Counted from the stretch's first letter, positions 1 through 8,382 are shown. The stretch: 30,522 nucleotides of DNA from Candidatus Hydrogenedentota bacterium (GCA_035416745.1 DAOLNV010000033.1:8285-38806); one strand, 5' to 3'. Notes: generated by a model not told the origin, from the sequence alone. A program made the numbers and translations.

Positions 1-534
1 GATGGGAAACCCTGCTTCGCGCAGGCGGCTGGTAATCGCCAGGACCACTTCATCGTGGCCTCTTCCTTCGCAGGGCACGGCGACGTCGGCGTAATGGCGG
101 TATAGGGGCTGGCGTTCGTCGTACAGGGTGCGCAGGGTCTGGTCCGACGCCATGACCACGCCCCGGGTGGGGAGGTTGTTGATGCGCCGTTCGAGCTGGT
201 CGAATGGCAGGTCGAGATGCACGATGATGCCTGCGTCAGCAAGATGGTCCATGGCAGGTTCGCTATACACCACACTGCCGCCGGTCGCTATCACGTGGCC
301 CCGGCAATCGAGCGTGAGGATGTATCGCTCCTCGAGCGTCAGGAAGATGTCGCGGCCGTGCCCGTCGAGAATGTCCTGCAGCCGGCGGCATTCCCGCGAT
401 TGGATGTAGAGGTCGGTATCGGTGAAGTCGCGCGACAGGGCCTTGGCGAGCAGCACGCCGACAGTGCTCTTACCCACCCCCGGCATGCCGATCAGCACGA
501 TGTTGTTGTCGCGTTCCGTCTCGCCGTCTCGCAT
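1..534 (-). CDS. aroK: Shikimate kinase (3' end cut by window edge)
   Basis: Shikimate kinase phosphorylates shikimate at O3 with ATP in the cytoplasmic chorismate pathway. The 178 codons present open with a P-loop, GMPGVGKST, at residues 16-24. This is followed by a DTD motif near residue 38 in the place of the shikimate-binding D-x-D/E region, a TGGSVV segment matching the substrate-binding glycine loop, and a C-terminal ERQPLY segment matching the R-x-P-L-Y lid region. The reading frame is open to base 1, so only the last residues and the stop are missing. The ATG at 534 has a weak AGG about 8 bases upstream. An in-frame GTG at 567 overlaps the DUF2225 stop as GTGA but has no ribosome site, so ATG is preferred. 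It lies 29 bases after the DUF2225 gene and is probably co-transcribed with it. Other P-loop kinases are less likely because of the shikimate-type motifs. Confidence 0.85.
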   Translation of the reverse strand, partial: MRDGETERDNNIVLIGMPGVGKSTVGVLLAKALSRDFTDTDLYIQSRECRRLQDILDGHGRDIFLTLEERYILTLDCRGHVIATGGSVVYSEPAMDHLADAGIIVHLDLPFDQLERRINNLPTRGVVMASDQTLRTLYDERQPLYRHYADVAVPCEGRGHDEVVLAITSRLREAGFPI

Positions 535-563
535 ATGGGGTACCTGCGCCCTGTGCGGCCCGC

Positions 564-1991
564 TCACACGGCGGGCAGCTGCATGTTGCGTTTCTTAAGA
601 TAGGTAATGATTTCCTTTGCGACGCCGTGCGAAGTGAGGGCGTCCTCGAAATCCTTCAGCCGGGCTCTGGCGGAGAGTGTGGCGAACGCTTTTCGAATCC
701 TTGGCATGTCGGCTATGACCATCCGGCGGATGATATCCTCTCGCAGGTCCGCGGCGTTCTCGAGGGTTAAGGTCGTTTTCTGGATGAGGTTGTGGATGCG
801 GCGCGCATCGCTTTCCGTAATGTCTTCTTCGCGGAGCTGGGCCTGGAGGTTCTGTCTGGAGGTCATGGCGAGACGGTGCAATTGGCGCGTCACTTCGAGG
901 GCGCCCCTGAAATCCCCCTGGCGCATTTGGAGTTCGACCACGAGCGAGGAGATCTTGAGGCGGCTCTGTGGGTTCTCGAGCCGCAAGTCGTTCGCGAGCG
1001 CCCGGCGAAACTGCTCGAGGGCCTGGGTCAGGGCGTCCTGTTCGTTGAGGGGCGCCTCCTTCCACAATTGGGCCAAGCGCTCCATAAACACCGCATGGGG
1101 CAGAAAATGGGCGCGCCGCCGCGAGGGTGTGCCCGGTTCATTCGGTTTATTTGGGGATTGGGCCAAGATGGCGTCTTCGCGGGCATCGTGGAGCAATCCT
1201 GAAACGTCGCGGACTGCCAGGTCGCGCAGCTCCTGGAGGCCTTGGCCGAGTTGTTCGTAGGCCGACATGAGGGTTTCGATGCAGTATGGGTACGGATTAT
1301 GCGGGGCCGCGGAGGCTGTACCGGACAGTTCGCGCGCCCTTTGATTGGCCAGGCGTTCGAGGGCGCGCCAATGCGCGTCGAACTGGCCGCAGGCTTTCTG
1401 CATGGCGTCGGCCGCTGCGAGCAGTTCCGGCGCGGCGCTTGTTTCTTCGCGGACAGCCGGTGCGTTTACGGCATCCGTACGGGGTTCATCGATGCCTTGG
1501 GGCAGCCCGTGCTGCTGTTCGCGGTACAGCCAGGCGAGACGCAGGTAGAGCCGCGCCAATTTGTAGGGATCCTGCAACTCCTTCTCGACCAGCGACTGGA
1601 TCAAGATGGCCATGAAATGAAGGCGCAGGGCTACTTCGAAATCGATGTCTTCGTAATCTATGTGTTCGCCGACCAACTGGAGAAGCGTGTCTTTGGAAAT
1701 CGCCTTGGTGAATGCCTTGACCGCCGCCATGCCCGATTCGGATTCAAACGGCTTGCCAAATTCCTCGGCCACGTCGGCGTAGAAGCATTGGGGGCAGAAA
1801 TACAGGGCGTAGTAGAGGGGGTTCACGCGCTGCACGTCGCCGCTGGCCCATTTGTACCGTATGACGTGCTGGTCGGGCTCAGCTTCTTCCGCCAGGAAGA
1901 CGCGCTGGCGGAAAAAGCGGTGCTCGGTCTTGGTGTGGCACGCCGGACAGGCGATAGCTTTGTGAACGAACGGCGACTGTTTAGATGGCAT
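564..1991 (-). CDS. DUF2225-type zinc-ribbon protein
   Basis: A 475-residue predicted soluble protein of unknown function. The N-terminus has two Cys pairs, CPAC at 15-18 and CPQC at 66-69, spaced as in the DUF2225 family, where they probably bind zinc. The rest is largely helical and charged, with TPR-like alternation (for example around residues 310-380), so a scaffold or binding role is possible but unproven. No signal peptide or membrane segment is seen. The start ATG at 1991 has GCGGGA about 8 bases upstream. The gene follows ruvC after a 148-base gap and precedes aroK by 29 bases, all on the same strand. The gap holds only a weak promoter-like sequence (TTGGCC, 18 bases, TAGGCT on the minus strand). 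The family assignment rests on the paired cysteines and the YYALYFCPQCFYA-like context and is moderately secure. The function is unknown. Confidence 0.7.
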   Translation of the reverse strand: MPSKQSPFVHKAIACPACHTKTEHRFFRQRVFLAEEAEPDQHVIRYKWASGDVQRVNPLYYALYFCPQCFYADVAEEFGKPFESESGMAAVKAFTKAISKDTLLQLVGEHIDYEDIDFEVALRLHFMAILIQSLVEKELQDPYKLARLYLRLAWLYREQQHGLPQGIDEPRTDAVNAPAVREETSAAPELLAAADAMQKACGQFDAHWRALERLANQRARELSGTASAAPHNPYPYCIETLMSAYEQLGQGLQELRDLAVRDVSGLLHDAREDAILAQSPNKPNEPGTPSRRRAHFLPHAVFMERLAQLWKEAPLNEQDALTQALEQFRRALANDLRLENPQSRLKISSLVVELQMRQGDFRGALEVTRQLHRLAMTSRQNLQAQLREEDITESDARRIHNLIQKTTLTLENAADLREDIIRRMVIADMPRIRKAFATLSARARLKDFEDALTSHGVAKEIITYLKKRNMQLPAV

Positions 1992-2139
1992 GATACATCC
2001 CGCTTCGACGACGTTTTGGACAATGTTGTGCCTGTGCCTCTGCGCGAGGCCGATTGCCGCTTAGCCTAACGCATAATCCTCGAAAAGGCCAATCCGGGGC
2101 GCCCGCGCCGGTAATCGCCGGCAGCGGCGGATGCCCCGC

Positions 2140-2631
2140 TCAGCCTCGTATAGCGTTGGACATTCGGCCGGCGTGGATCTGGCAGATGGCCAGAGCCAGG
2201 GCATCGGCGGCGTCGTCCGGGCGGGGCGGGGCATCGAGATTGAGCAGGCGCCTGACCATTTCCTGCACCTGCTGTTTCGTGGCCTTGCCGTATCCGACCA
2301 CGGCGTTCTTGACCTCGAGGGGGGAAAACTCGCCTATGGGCCGGTGCGAATGGGCCGCGGCGAGGGCAATGACGCCGCGCGCCTCGGCTACCTTGAGACC
2401 CGTGGTCACGTTGCGGGCGAAATACAGCTTTTCGATGGCCACTGCGTCGGGGGCGTATTGCTCGAACAACGCGGTTGCCTCTTGATGGACAATACGGAGC
2501 CGCTCGGCGAAGTGCATGCCCGCGGGGGTAGTGATCGTGCCGTGGGCGATGTGTTTGAGGCGGCTCCCCTTACCCTCGACTACGCCGTAGCCGGTTGTCG
2601 CGGTGCCGGGGTCGAAGCCTAAGACGCGCAT
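2140..2631 (-). CDS. ruvC: Crossover junction endodeoxyribonuclease RuvC
   Basis: RuvC is the Holliday-junction resolvase that nicks four-way junctions symmetrically during recombinational repair. The 163-residue length is typical. The acidic active site of the RNase H-like fold is complete: D7 in LGFDPGT, E67 in AIEKLYF, and D140/D143 in DDAADALA. The start is fixed by the neighbour: its ATG shares one base with the yebC stop (TAATG at 2633-2629), which indicates translational coupling. The frame is open further upstream but would run inside yebC and is not used. yebC-ruvC adjacency is a widespread arrangement. The ruvA and ruvB genes that often follow are not in this window; a DUF2225 gene comes next instead. 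Confidence 0.96.
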   Translation of the reverse strand: MRVLGFDPGTATTGYGVVEGKGSRLKHIAHGTITTPAGMHFAERLRIVHQEATALFEQYAPDAVAIEKLYFARNVTTGLKVAEARGVIALAAAHSHRPIGEFSPLEVKNAVVGYGKATKQQVQEMVRRLLNLDAPPRPDDAADALALAICQIHAGRMSNAIRG

Positions 2632-3386
2632 TACTCCTCGAGAGCCGCCGCCATGGCCTCGTCCGGAATATCGAAATTGGCAAAGACGTTCTGCACGTCG
2701 TCCTGATCCTCGAGGGCCTCCATGAGTTTCAGCACGGACGAAGCGGCGCTGCCTTCCACCCGAATGGTGGTTTTGGGGTGCATGGTGAGTTCGGCGCTCT
2801 TCGCGGGCAATCCCATCGCTTCGAGCGCGGCCGACACGGCGTGAAGGTCGTGGGGGTTGGTAGTGATGACAAACACGTCTTCGCTGTCGGTATCGACATC
2901 TTCCGCGCCCGCATCGATGGCCTTCTCGAAGATCTCCTCCTCGGTCATCTTGCCCCGGGCAACGGAGATGTTGCCTTTCTGCTCGAAATTCCACACGACG
3001 GAACCGTTCTCGGCCATCGAGCCGCCGTACCGGGTGAGCAAATGCCGGACCTCAGACACCGTCCGGTTCCTGTTGTCGGTGAGCACGTCGATGATCAAGG
3101 CGACTCCGCTGGGCCCGTAGCCCTCATAGCGGGCCTCCTCGTACACCACGCCTGGGAGTTCGCCCGTGCCCTTCTTGATAGCGCGGTCGATGTTGTCTTT
3201 GGGCATATTCTCGGCCCTTGCCGCCAACAGGACCGTACGCAGCCGCGGATTCGTGTCGGCATCGCCGCCGCCCGTCTTAGCCGCAACGCTGATTTCCTTC
3301 GCCAAACGGGAGAAGATCTTGCCGCGTTTAGCGTCCAGAGCGCCCTTCTTGCGCTTGATTGTGCTCCATTTGGAATGACCGGACAT
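2631..3386 (-). CDS. yebC: YebC/PmpR family protein
   Basis: A 251-residue protein of the YebC/PmpR/TACO1 family. Members have been described as DNA-binding regulators (PmpR) and as translation factors (TACO1 and YebC homologues), so the role here is not settled by sequence. The family hallmark is at the N-terminus: MSGHSKW followed by a basic KRKKG stretch, then the FSRLAKEI and NPRLR segments. Further conserved pieces are ENMPKDNIDRAIKKG and the YEGYGP motif near residues 87-92. The start ATG at 3386 has GGAG ten bases upstream, and the long open frame beyond it is not family-like. The stop overlaps ruvC by one base. A near-consensus promoter at 3439-3468 would drive this operon. Confidence 0.96.
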   Translation of the reverse strand: MSGHSKWSTIKRKKGALDAKRGKIFSRLAKEISVAAKTGGGDADTNPRLRTVLLAARAENMPKDNIDRAIKKGTGELPGVVYEEARYEGYGPSGVALIIDVLTDNRNRTVSEVRHLLTRYGGSMAENGSVVWNFEQKGNISVARGKMTEEEIFEKAIDAGAEDVDTDSEDVFVITTNPHDLHAVSAALEAMGLPAKSAELTMHPKTTIRVEGSAASSVLKLMEALEDQDDVQNVFANFDIPDEAMAAALEE

Positions 3387-3438
3387 GTTCGGGTATCTCC
3401 AGTGCCCAATTGTGATCTCGGTTCTCCGCCAACGGACC

Positions 3439-3468
3439 AGTATAGCATTAGCACGCGTTTTCCTGCAA
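3439..3468 (-). promoter_or_regulatory. Sigma70-type promoter for yebC-ruvC
   Basis: On the minus strand TTGCAG (3468-3463) and TATACT (3444-3439) are separated by 18 bases, and a TGC directly before the -10 hexamer gives an extended -10 element. The hexamers match consensus at 4 and 5 of 6 positions. The predicted start is about 45 bases upstream of the yebC ATG. This is seen in sequence only; no transcript data. Confidence 0.6.
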
Positions 3469-3735
3469 TCGGGAGTTGGGCGGCTGCACCCCCTTCCGGG
3501 CGGTGGGCGCTTAGGCCGGTGGGCGCTCCTGCAAGCTGTTGGAGCGGCAATGGCCCGCTTTCGCGAACCGTGCGGGGGACTGTTGGTGAGTACCGATGCC
3601 CTGGGACGGCTGGGCCGATCGTACCATGCCTTCGTCCGGCCGCCCGCACCGCAAGCGCTGCCGCAGTATCGTTGGTCAAGCCCCCCCGGAAGGCCTGTGC
3701 CCACCATCCGGCCATTCCCGCCTGCCGTCAGGAGA

Positions 3736-3765
3736 TTCCAGAAAAGCAATCACTTATGCTAGACT
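3736..3765 (+). promoter_or_regulatory. Candidate promoter for isomerase-like gene
   Basis: TTCCAG (3736-3741) and TAGACT (3760-3765) are 18 bases apart, with TGC directly before the -10 hexamer (extended -10). This is the same geometry as the yebC promoter. It lies about 65 bases upstream of the ATG at 3832. The hexamers are imperfect, so the call is tentative. Confidence 0.35.
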
Positions 3766-3831
3766 GACTTCGGTGGAAGCAGAGGGACACGGGTTTTCAG
3801 GCGCCTGCGGCGCGAGCGGGAGACTCTGACT

Positions 3832-5397
3832 ATGCACGAGCACAAACATCATTCCGGATGCTGCGGTTGTTCATTGGGTCCCATTGAACGTCGGACATTT
3901 CTCACCGCTCTTGGGGCGACGGCCAGCGTGGCAGCGGTGACCGGGTGCGCCACGACTGGCGCGAGACCCAGCGTGATGGCTGGTCCGCGCCCGAAGCCGA
4001 GCCTGGAAAAGAAGGCTCTGGTAGTGCAGCCTGCGCTAGCCTATCACCTCTATAAACCCCGCGAGCAGACCAGTTGGCGGCCTTGGGGAGGATTTCACAG
4101 CGAGGCCGACATCAACGCCGAGGTGAATCGGATCGAAAAGGAACTGCAGGCCCTCTCGAGCAAGGCCGAGTTTCCCGTGACCTTCAAGCCCGTGGCTCAT
4201 GTGCGCAACGAGGCCGAAGCGGCCGCGCTATGCGGCCAGCCGGCCGACGTCATGCTGATCTACGGCGCCAATTCCGGCGGCGAAACCATCGAGAAACTCA
4301 TCTCGCCCGACCGGCATAACCTCGTGTTCGTGCGCCACAAGTCCGGTCCCGTGTACCTGTGGTACGAGACTACCCATTGCCGCCTGTTGCGCAAGACCGT
4401 CGACGAATACGGCCAGCCAGGCCTCGACCCTTCCGACGTGGTCGTGGACGAGTATGGCGACGTGCTCTGGCGGTTGCGTTCCCTTTATGCGCTCAACAAC
4501 ACGGTTGGGTCCCGCATTGTCTGCATCGGGGGGGCCAGCGGCTGGGGCGCCGGCGGCCAGAAAGCCCCGGAGCTCGCCGCAAACCTGTGGAAGATGGACC
4601 TGGTAAATGTGACGTATGAAGACTTGGGGGCGCGTCTCCAAGCCGCGCGGGCCGACGCCGAGCGCGTGCAACGATGCGAAGCGGAAGCCGCCGCATACCT
4701 CAAGACTCCCGGCACGCATCTGAAGACCGACGCGGGATTCGTCAGCCGCGCTTTTCTGTTGACGGAGGTGTTCGAGGACATCATGGCCGAGGCGAAAGCG
4801 CAGGCGATTACCGTGAACAGCTGCATGGGCACCATCATGCCCATATCCGAGACGACCGCCTGCCTGCCCCTGAGCCTTCTTAACGATGCGGGCGCGATGG
4901 CGTTCTGCGAATCGGATTTCGTGGTGATCCCATCGGGCGTGCTGCTTCACCACATCGCCTCGATGCCGGTGTTTCTCCAGGATCCGACCTATCCCCATCA
5001 TGGCGTGATTACCCTTGCTCACTGCACCGCACCGCGCAAGATGGATGGCAAGAATCTCGAGGAAGCCTATATTCTGACCCATTTCGAGTCGGATTACGGC
5101 GCGGCGCCCAAGGTCAACATGCGCATTGGCGAGACGGTTACCGTCATCGATCCTGATTTCGAAGACCAGCGCTGGATCGGGTTCCGCGGCACGATTCAGG
5201 ACAATCCGTTCCTCGATATCTGCCGGTCCCAGGTTGACGTGGCCATCGAGGGCGATTGCGACCGGCTCGCGCGCGACATGCGGGGGTTCCACTGGATGCT
5301 GTCTTACGGGGACCATCTCAAAGAGACCGGCTACGCGCTGCGCAAGGTCGGCATCGGCTGGTACAACCTCTCCGCCGACAAGACCATCGAGGCGTAG
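3832..5397 (+). CDS. Tat-exported sugar isomerase-like lipoprotein (L-fucose isomerase-type fold)
   Basis: A 521-residue protein whose middle and C-terminal parts resemble the L-fucose/L-arabinose isomerase superfamily. Candidate metal or catalytic positions in family-like context are E340 (ISETTAC), E360/D362 (FCESDF) and H397 (LAHCTAPRKM), with H487 near the end. The substrate cannot be told. The N-terminus carries a twin-arginine motif, ERRTFL (R20, R21), a short hydrophobic stretch and a lipobox ending at C39 (VTGC), so it is predicted to be folded in the cytoplasm, exported and possibly lipidated. Classical fucose isomerases are cytoplasmic, so this location is unusual. Before the Tat motif is a His/Cys-rich segment, HEHKHHSGCCGC, that could bind metal. 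The ATG has GGGAG 9 bases upstream. A sulfatase follows 147 bases downstream on the same strand, which suggests a role in glycan handling; that is inference. Confidence 0.7.
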   Translation: MHEHKHHSGCCGCSLGPIERRTFLTALGATASVAAVTGCATTGARPSVMAGPRPKPSLEKKALVVQPALAYHLYKPREQTSWRPWGGFHSEADINAEVNRIEKELQALSSKAEFPVTFKPVAHVRNEAEAAALCGQPADVMLIYGANSGGETIEKLISPDRHNLVFVRHKSGPVYLWYETTHCRLLRKTVDEYGQPGLDPSDVVVDEYGDVLWRLRSLYALNNTVGSRIVCIGGASGWGAGGQKAPELAANLWKMDLVNVTYEDLGARLQAARADAERVQRCEAEAAAYLKTPGTHLKTDAGFVSRAFLLTEVFEDIMAEAKAQAITVNSCMGTIMPISETTACLPLSLLNDAGAMAFCESDFVVIPSGVLLHHIASMPVFLQDPTYPHHGVITLAHCTAPRKMDGKNLEEAYILTHFESDYGAAPKVNMRIGETVTVIDPDFEDQRWIGFRGTIQDNPFLDICRSQVDVAIEGDCDRLARDMRGFHWMLSYGDHLKETGYALRKVGIGWYNLSADKTIEA

Positions 5398-5544
5398 GCA
5401 TTTCCAGAGAGGTCTCGCGGGGCGTGAACGCAGCGGCCGGGGAAGCACGCCGCCCGGTGCGGGCTGGTTGAGGCCCGGTCAGGCTGGCGGCCAGCACCTC
5501 AGCAATCACGGGGGCCGGAGGTCATATTGCCTCGAAAAGGGACC

Positions 5545-7110
5545 ATGCAGGCGGGGCAGCGGCTGTGCGCAGACGAGTCACAGGTTTTCGGGGCAGTGAT
5601 TCGCCGGCGTGAATTCTTTCGAATCGCTGGTTTCGCGGGGCTGGCGCTGGCCGGGCCGCGCTGGGCTTCCATGGCCGGTCCGGGCAAGGTTCCTTATCCG
5701 AACATCGTTTTCGTGCTGGCCGACGACATGGGTTATGGCGATCCCCGCTGTCAGAATGAGGCGTCGAAGGTCCCCACCCCCAACATAGATCGTCTTGCGC
5801 GCGAGGGAGTGCGTTTCACCGATGCCCACACGCCCTCGGCCGTCTGCACCCCGACACGTTACGGAGTGTTGACGGGCCGCTACTGCTGGCGGTCGCGCCT
5901 TACGAGCGGGGTCTTGGAAGGATACGACCCCGCGCTTATCGAGCCCGGGCGCACGACCGTGGCGTCCCTCTTGCACGAGCGGGGCTACCATACGGGGTGC
6001 ATCGGCAAATGGCATCTTGGCCTGGGCACAGAAGACCCCACCGACTACACCAAACCTTTGCGGCCGGGTCCCCTGGAGGCCGGTTTCGACTATTTCTTCG
6101 GCATCGCCGCTTCGCTCGACATGCCCCCCTACTGCTATATCGAGAACGAGCGGCCAACCGTTGCGCCGACGGAAACCATCGCCCAATCCGAGCGTCCGGC
6201 CTACTGGCGCGAGGGCGCGATTGCTCCCGGATTCACCCACGAGGGCGTTCTTCCCGCTCTGACTGAGAAAGCCGCCGCGTACATCGAGCAACGGGCGTCC
6301 GAGGGCACACCGTTCTTCCTTTACTTCCCGCTCACGGCACCCCACACGCCCTGGGTGCCTATGGACGAGGTAAACGGCCGTAGCGGGGCAGGCGGTTACG
6401 GCGATTTCGTTGCGCAGGTCGACGATTCGCTTGGCCGGGTCCTCGATGCCCTTGACCGCGCGGGCGCCACGCAGGACACCCTTATCATTTTTACCAGCGA
6501 CAACGGGTCGCACTGGACCCCTGCCTTCATCGAGGAGTGGGGGCACCGGGCCAACGGCGAATTGCGGGGCCAGAAGGCCGACATCTGGGAGGGCGGCCAC
6601 CGCGTGCCGTTCATTGCCCGCTGGCCCGGCAAGACGGTTCCGGGCACGGTCTGCGCCGAAATCATCTGCCTGACCGACCTGCTTGCGACCTGCGCGGCCA
6701 TCGTGGGCGCCGAGCTGCCCGAAGACGCGGGCGAAGACAGCTACAACATCCTGCCGGCCCTGTTGTCGGAGCCGCGCGAGAAGCCCCTCCGCGAGGCGAC
6801 CGTTCATCACTCCATGAACGGAACGTTTGCCATACGGCGGGGCAAATGGAAACTTGTCCTGGGGTTGGGGTCCGGCGGGTTCAGCGCCCCCCGCACCGTC
6901 GAGCCGAAGGACGGCGAGCCGAAAGGGCAGTTGTACGATCTCGAGGCGGATATCGACGAATCCGAGAACCTCTGGGCCGAACATCCCGAGATTGTGGCGC
7001 AGCTTACCGCGCTTCTAGAACGATACCAGCGGGAAGGCCGCAGCCGGCCGCTCCAGGATTCAGCGCCGACACGAGTCTCCAGAATCGTCCTGCCGGATTC
7101 TCTGGCCTGA
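5545..7110 (+). CDS. Tat-exported arylsulfatase-type sulfatase
   Basis: A 521-residue type I sulfatase (alkaline phosphatase fold) that would hydrolyse sulfate esters in the periplasm or outside the cell. The formylglycine motif C-x-P-x-R is CTPTR at residues 101-105, followed by the conserved LTGRY; C101 would be converted by a sulfatase-modifying enzyme. The metal site includes D60/D61 in LADDMGYGD and D319/N320 in TSDNGSHW. The N-terminus has a twin-arginine signal, RRREFFRIAGFAGLALAG. The ATG at 5545 has AAGGG just upstream and is preferred. An in-frame TTG at 5527 and a GTG at 5596, which would start close to the RR motif, are alternatives. Substrate class cannot be assigned, and the isomerase-like neighbour hints at sulfated sugars. 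It ends 31 bases from the stop of the convergent oxidoreductase. Confidence 0.92.
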   Translation: MQAGQRLCADESQVFGAVIRRREFFRIAGFAGLALAGPRWASMAGPGKVPYPNIVFVLADDMGYGDPRCQNEASKVPTPNIDRLAREGVRFTDAHTPSAVCTPTRYGVLTGRYCWRSRLTSGVLEGYDPALIEPGRTTVASLLHERGYHTGCIGKWHLGLGTEDPTDYTKPLRPGPLEAGFDYFFGIAASLDMPPYCYIENERPTVAPTETIAQSERPAYWREGAIAPGFTHEGVLPALTEKAAAYIEQRASEGTPFFLYFPLTAPHTPWVPMDEVNGRSGAGGYGDFVAQVDDSLGRVLDALDRAGATQDTLIIFTSDNGSHWTPAFIEEWGHRANGELRGQKADIWEGGHRVPFIARWPGKTVPGTVCAEIICLTDLLATCAAIVGAELPEDAGEDSYNILPALLSEPREKPLREATVHHSMNGTFAIRRGKWKLVLGLGSGGFSAPRTVEPKDGEPKGQLYDLEADIDESENLWAEHPEIVAQLTALLERYQREGRSRPLQDSAPTRVSRIVLPDSLA

Positions 7111-7141
7111 GCGCGCCGCCTTTGAGCCGGCCCGTGCCGTT

Positions 7142-8122
7142 TCATTCCATGGGATATTTCAGGCCCCATTTCGCGCGGACGCGGTCCATCGTGTCCATGA
7201 TGGCAATGCTTTCGTCGAGGGGCATGATGGGGCTTTCGGTCTCGCCCGCATCCAGGCAGCGCATCACCTCGGAGACTTCGAAATGGAATCCGCGTCCTTC
7301 GACGAGGTCTTCCTCGAACGATTCCTTGCCGTCGCGGGCAAGCATGATGCGCGTGGGATTCCAGAACTTCGGGAAGAGCCGTATGTAGCCCTCGGCGCCG
7401 ATCACCGTGGCTTCGTGGGGCGTCGTGGTGCGGATGCCGCTTTGGAGGGCGGCCAGCTGCCCGCCCTCGTAGCCGAAGATGATCGCGCACTGCTCGTCGA
7501 CGCCGGTCTTACCGAGCTCCGCCATCGCCTCGACGCGGTGCGGCTCGCCGAGAAGCATCGACGCGAACGACACGGCGTACACGCCCACGTCGAGGAGGCT
7601 GCCGCCGCCAAACGCGGGGTCGAACAGCCGGCTCTCGGCCTCATACTCCGCGCGGAACCCGAAATCCGCCGTTACCATGCGAACTTCGCCGATAGCGCCG
7701 TCAGCGGCCAATTGGCGCACGCGCCGCATCAGGGGGAAGAAGCGGGACCACATGGCTTCCATGAGAAACAGTCCCTGCTCCCGCGCCTTCGCGGCCATGG
7801 TCTCCGCCTCGTTGCGGTTGATGGCGAACGGCTTTTCGCACAACACCGCTTTCCCGCATTCAAGGCAGAGGATCGTGTTGTCTTTGTGACACGAGTGGGG
7901 CGTGGCCACGTAGATGACATCCACACCCGGATCGTCCGCGAGTGCTTCGTACGTTCCATGGCAGCGGGGAATACCGAACTCGTCGCCGAACGCGTCCGCC
8001 GCCTCCTGCGTGCGCGAGCCCACGGCAGCGAGTTCCGCCCCGTCCGCGTACCTCAGATCGCCCGCGAACTGGTGGGCAATCGATCCCGTCCCCAGAATGC
8101 CCCAACGAATGGTGTCGCTCAT
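7142..8122 (-). CDS. Gfo/Idh/MocA family NAD(P)-dependent oxidoreductase
   Basis: A 326-residue cytoplasmic dehydrogenase. The Rossmann dinucleotide motif, GILGTGSIA, is at residues 8-16. The family EKP motif is at residues 96-98 (LCEKPFA), and the conserved GGGSLLDVGVY segment at 172-182 supplies D178 and Y182 at the active site. The pattern is closest to the dimeric dihydrodiol dehydrogenase / 1,5-anhydrofructose reductase branch, but the sugar or polyol substrate is unknown. The ATG at 8122 has AAAGG about 10 bases upstream. It is convergent with the sulfatase and divergent from the ABC importer, so it is probably transcribed alone. Such enzymes are often multi-copy in sugar-degrading Planctomycetota-like genomes, which fits the sulfatase neighbour. 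Confidence 0.93.
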   Translation of the reverse strand: MSDTIRWGILGTGSIAHQFAGDLRYADGAELAAVGSRTQEAADAFGDEFGIPRCHGTYEALADDPGVDVIYVATPHSCHKDNTILCLECGKAVLCEKPFAINRNEAETMAAKAREQGLFLMEAMWSRFFPLMRRVRQLAADGAIGEVRMVTADFGFRAEYEAESRLFDPAFGGGSLLDVGVYAVSFASMLLGEPHRVEAMAELGKTGVDEQCAIIFGYEGGQLAALQSGIRTTTPHEATVIGAEGYIRLFPKFWNPTRIMLARDGKESFEEDLVEGRGFHFEVSEVMRCLDAGETESPIMPLDESIAIMDTMDRVRAKWGLKYPME

Positions 8123-8254
8123 GGCATCTTACCTTTACGTTCTTGCGTATAGTCCCTGATGATAGCGAAACGATAGCAAGTGTCGTTAGGTAAAGCCAAT
8201 TGGATGGGGCCACGGGCGTGCGCACATCCCGCGGCATTGGCTTTTTCGCGTGTT

Positions 8255-8303
8255 GGAGACCTTCGGTCGTGAAGGTGGCGTGGTCAGGAAACCACGCCAC
8301 AGC
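8255..8303 (+). repeat. Dispersed hairpin element, copy 1
   Basis: The element begins with the box GGAGACCTTCG (8255-8265). It continues with a perfect 10-bp inverted repeat, GTGGCGTGGT (8275-8284) and ACCACGCCAC (8291-8300), around a 6-base loop, and ends in ACAGC. A similar arrangement recurs at 14928-14973 and the box recurs at 17766. Because it lies some 220 bases before the importer start, it is not a terminator for that operon. Confidence 0.6.
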
Positions 8304-8323
8304 GGGGACGACCATGCCACAGC

Positions 8324-8382
8324 GGGGGCAGGAAGGGCAGGAAGGGCGGGAAGGGTGTGAACGTGAGAAGGGCGAGAAGGGA
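8324..8382 (+). repeat. 9-bp G-rich tandem repeat with G-quadruplex pattern
   Basis: Units GCAGGAAGG (8328-8336, 8337-8345) and GCGGGAAGG (8346-8354) repeat in tandem, followed by degenerate 9-base units including GAGAAGGGC (8365-8373) and GAGAAGGGA (8374-8382). Between 8324 and 8355 five runs of at least three G are separated by loops of 6, 6, 1 and 2 bases, which fits the standard G-quadruplex rule. Confidence 0.65.

Larger units (their letters stand above)
3387..3831. other. Intergenic region between divergent yebC and isomerase-like gene
   Basis: 445 bases without a convincing gene. The left part holds the yebC promoter. The right end holds a weaker plus-strand promoter candidate and the ribosome site GGGAG (3818-3822), 9 bases before the next ATG. 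In the middle is a short direct repeat, CGGTGGGCGCT, at 3501-3511 and 3517-3527 (period 16). Open frames across it give low-complexity proline- and arginine-rich translations with no recognisable domain, and no known RNA motif was recognised. Confidence 0.6.

Noticed and set aside
3387..3735. Possible non-coding RNA between the yebC promoter and the plus-strand promoter
   Set aside because: No motif of SRP RNA, 6S, RNase P, tmRNA or a riboswitch was recognised; only a short direct repeat.
4228..5448. Minus-strand frame of 406 codons
   Set aside because: Antisense to the isomerase-like gene; no domain or ribosome site.
8275..8300. Hairpin as intrinsic terminator
   Set aside because: No T-run on either strand, it does not directly follow any gene end, and the same structure recurs as part of a dispersed element.
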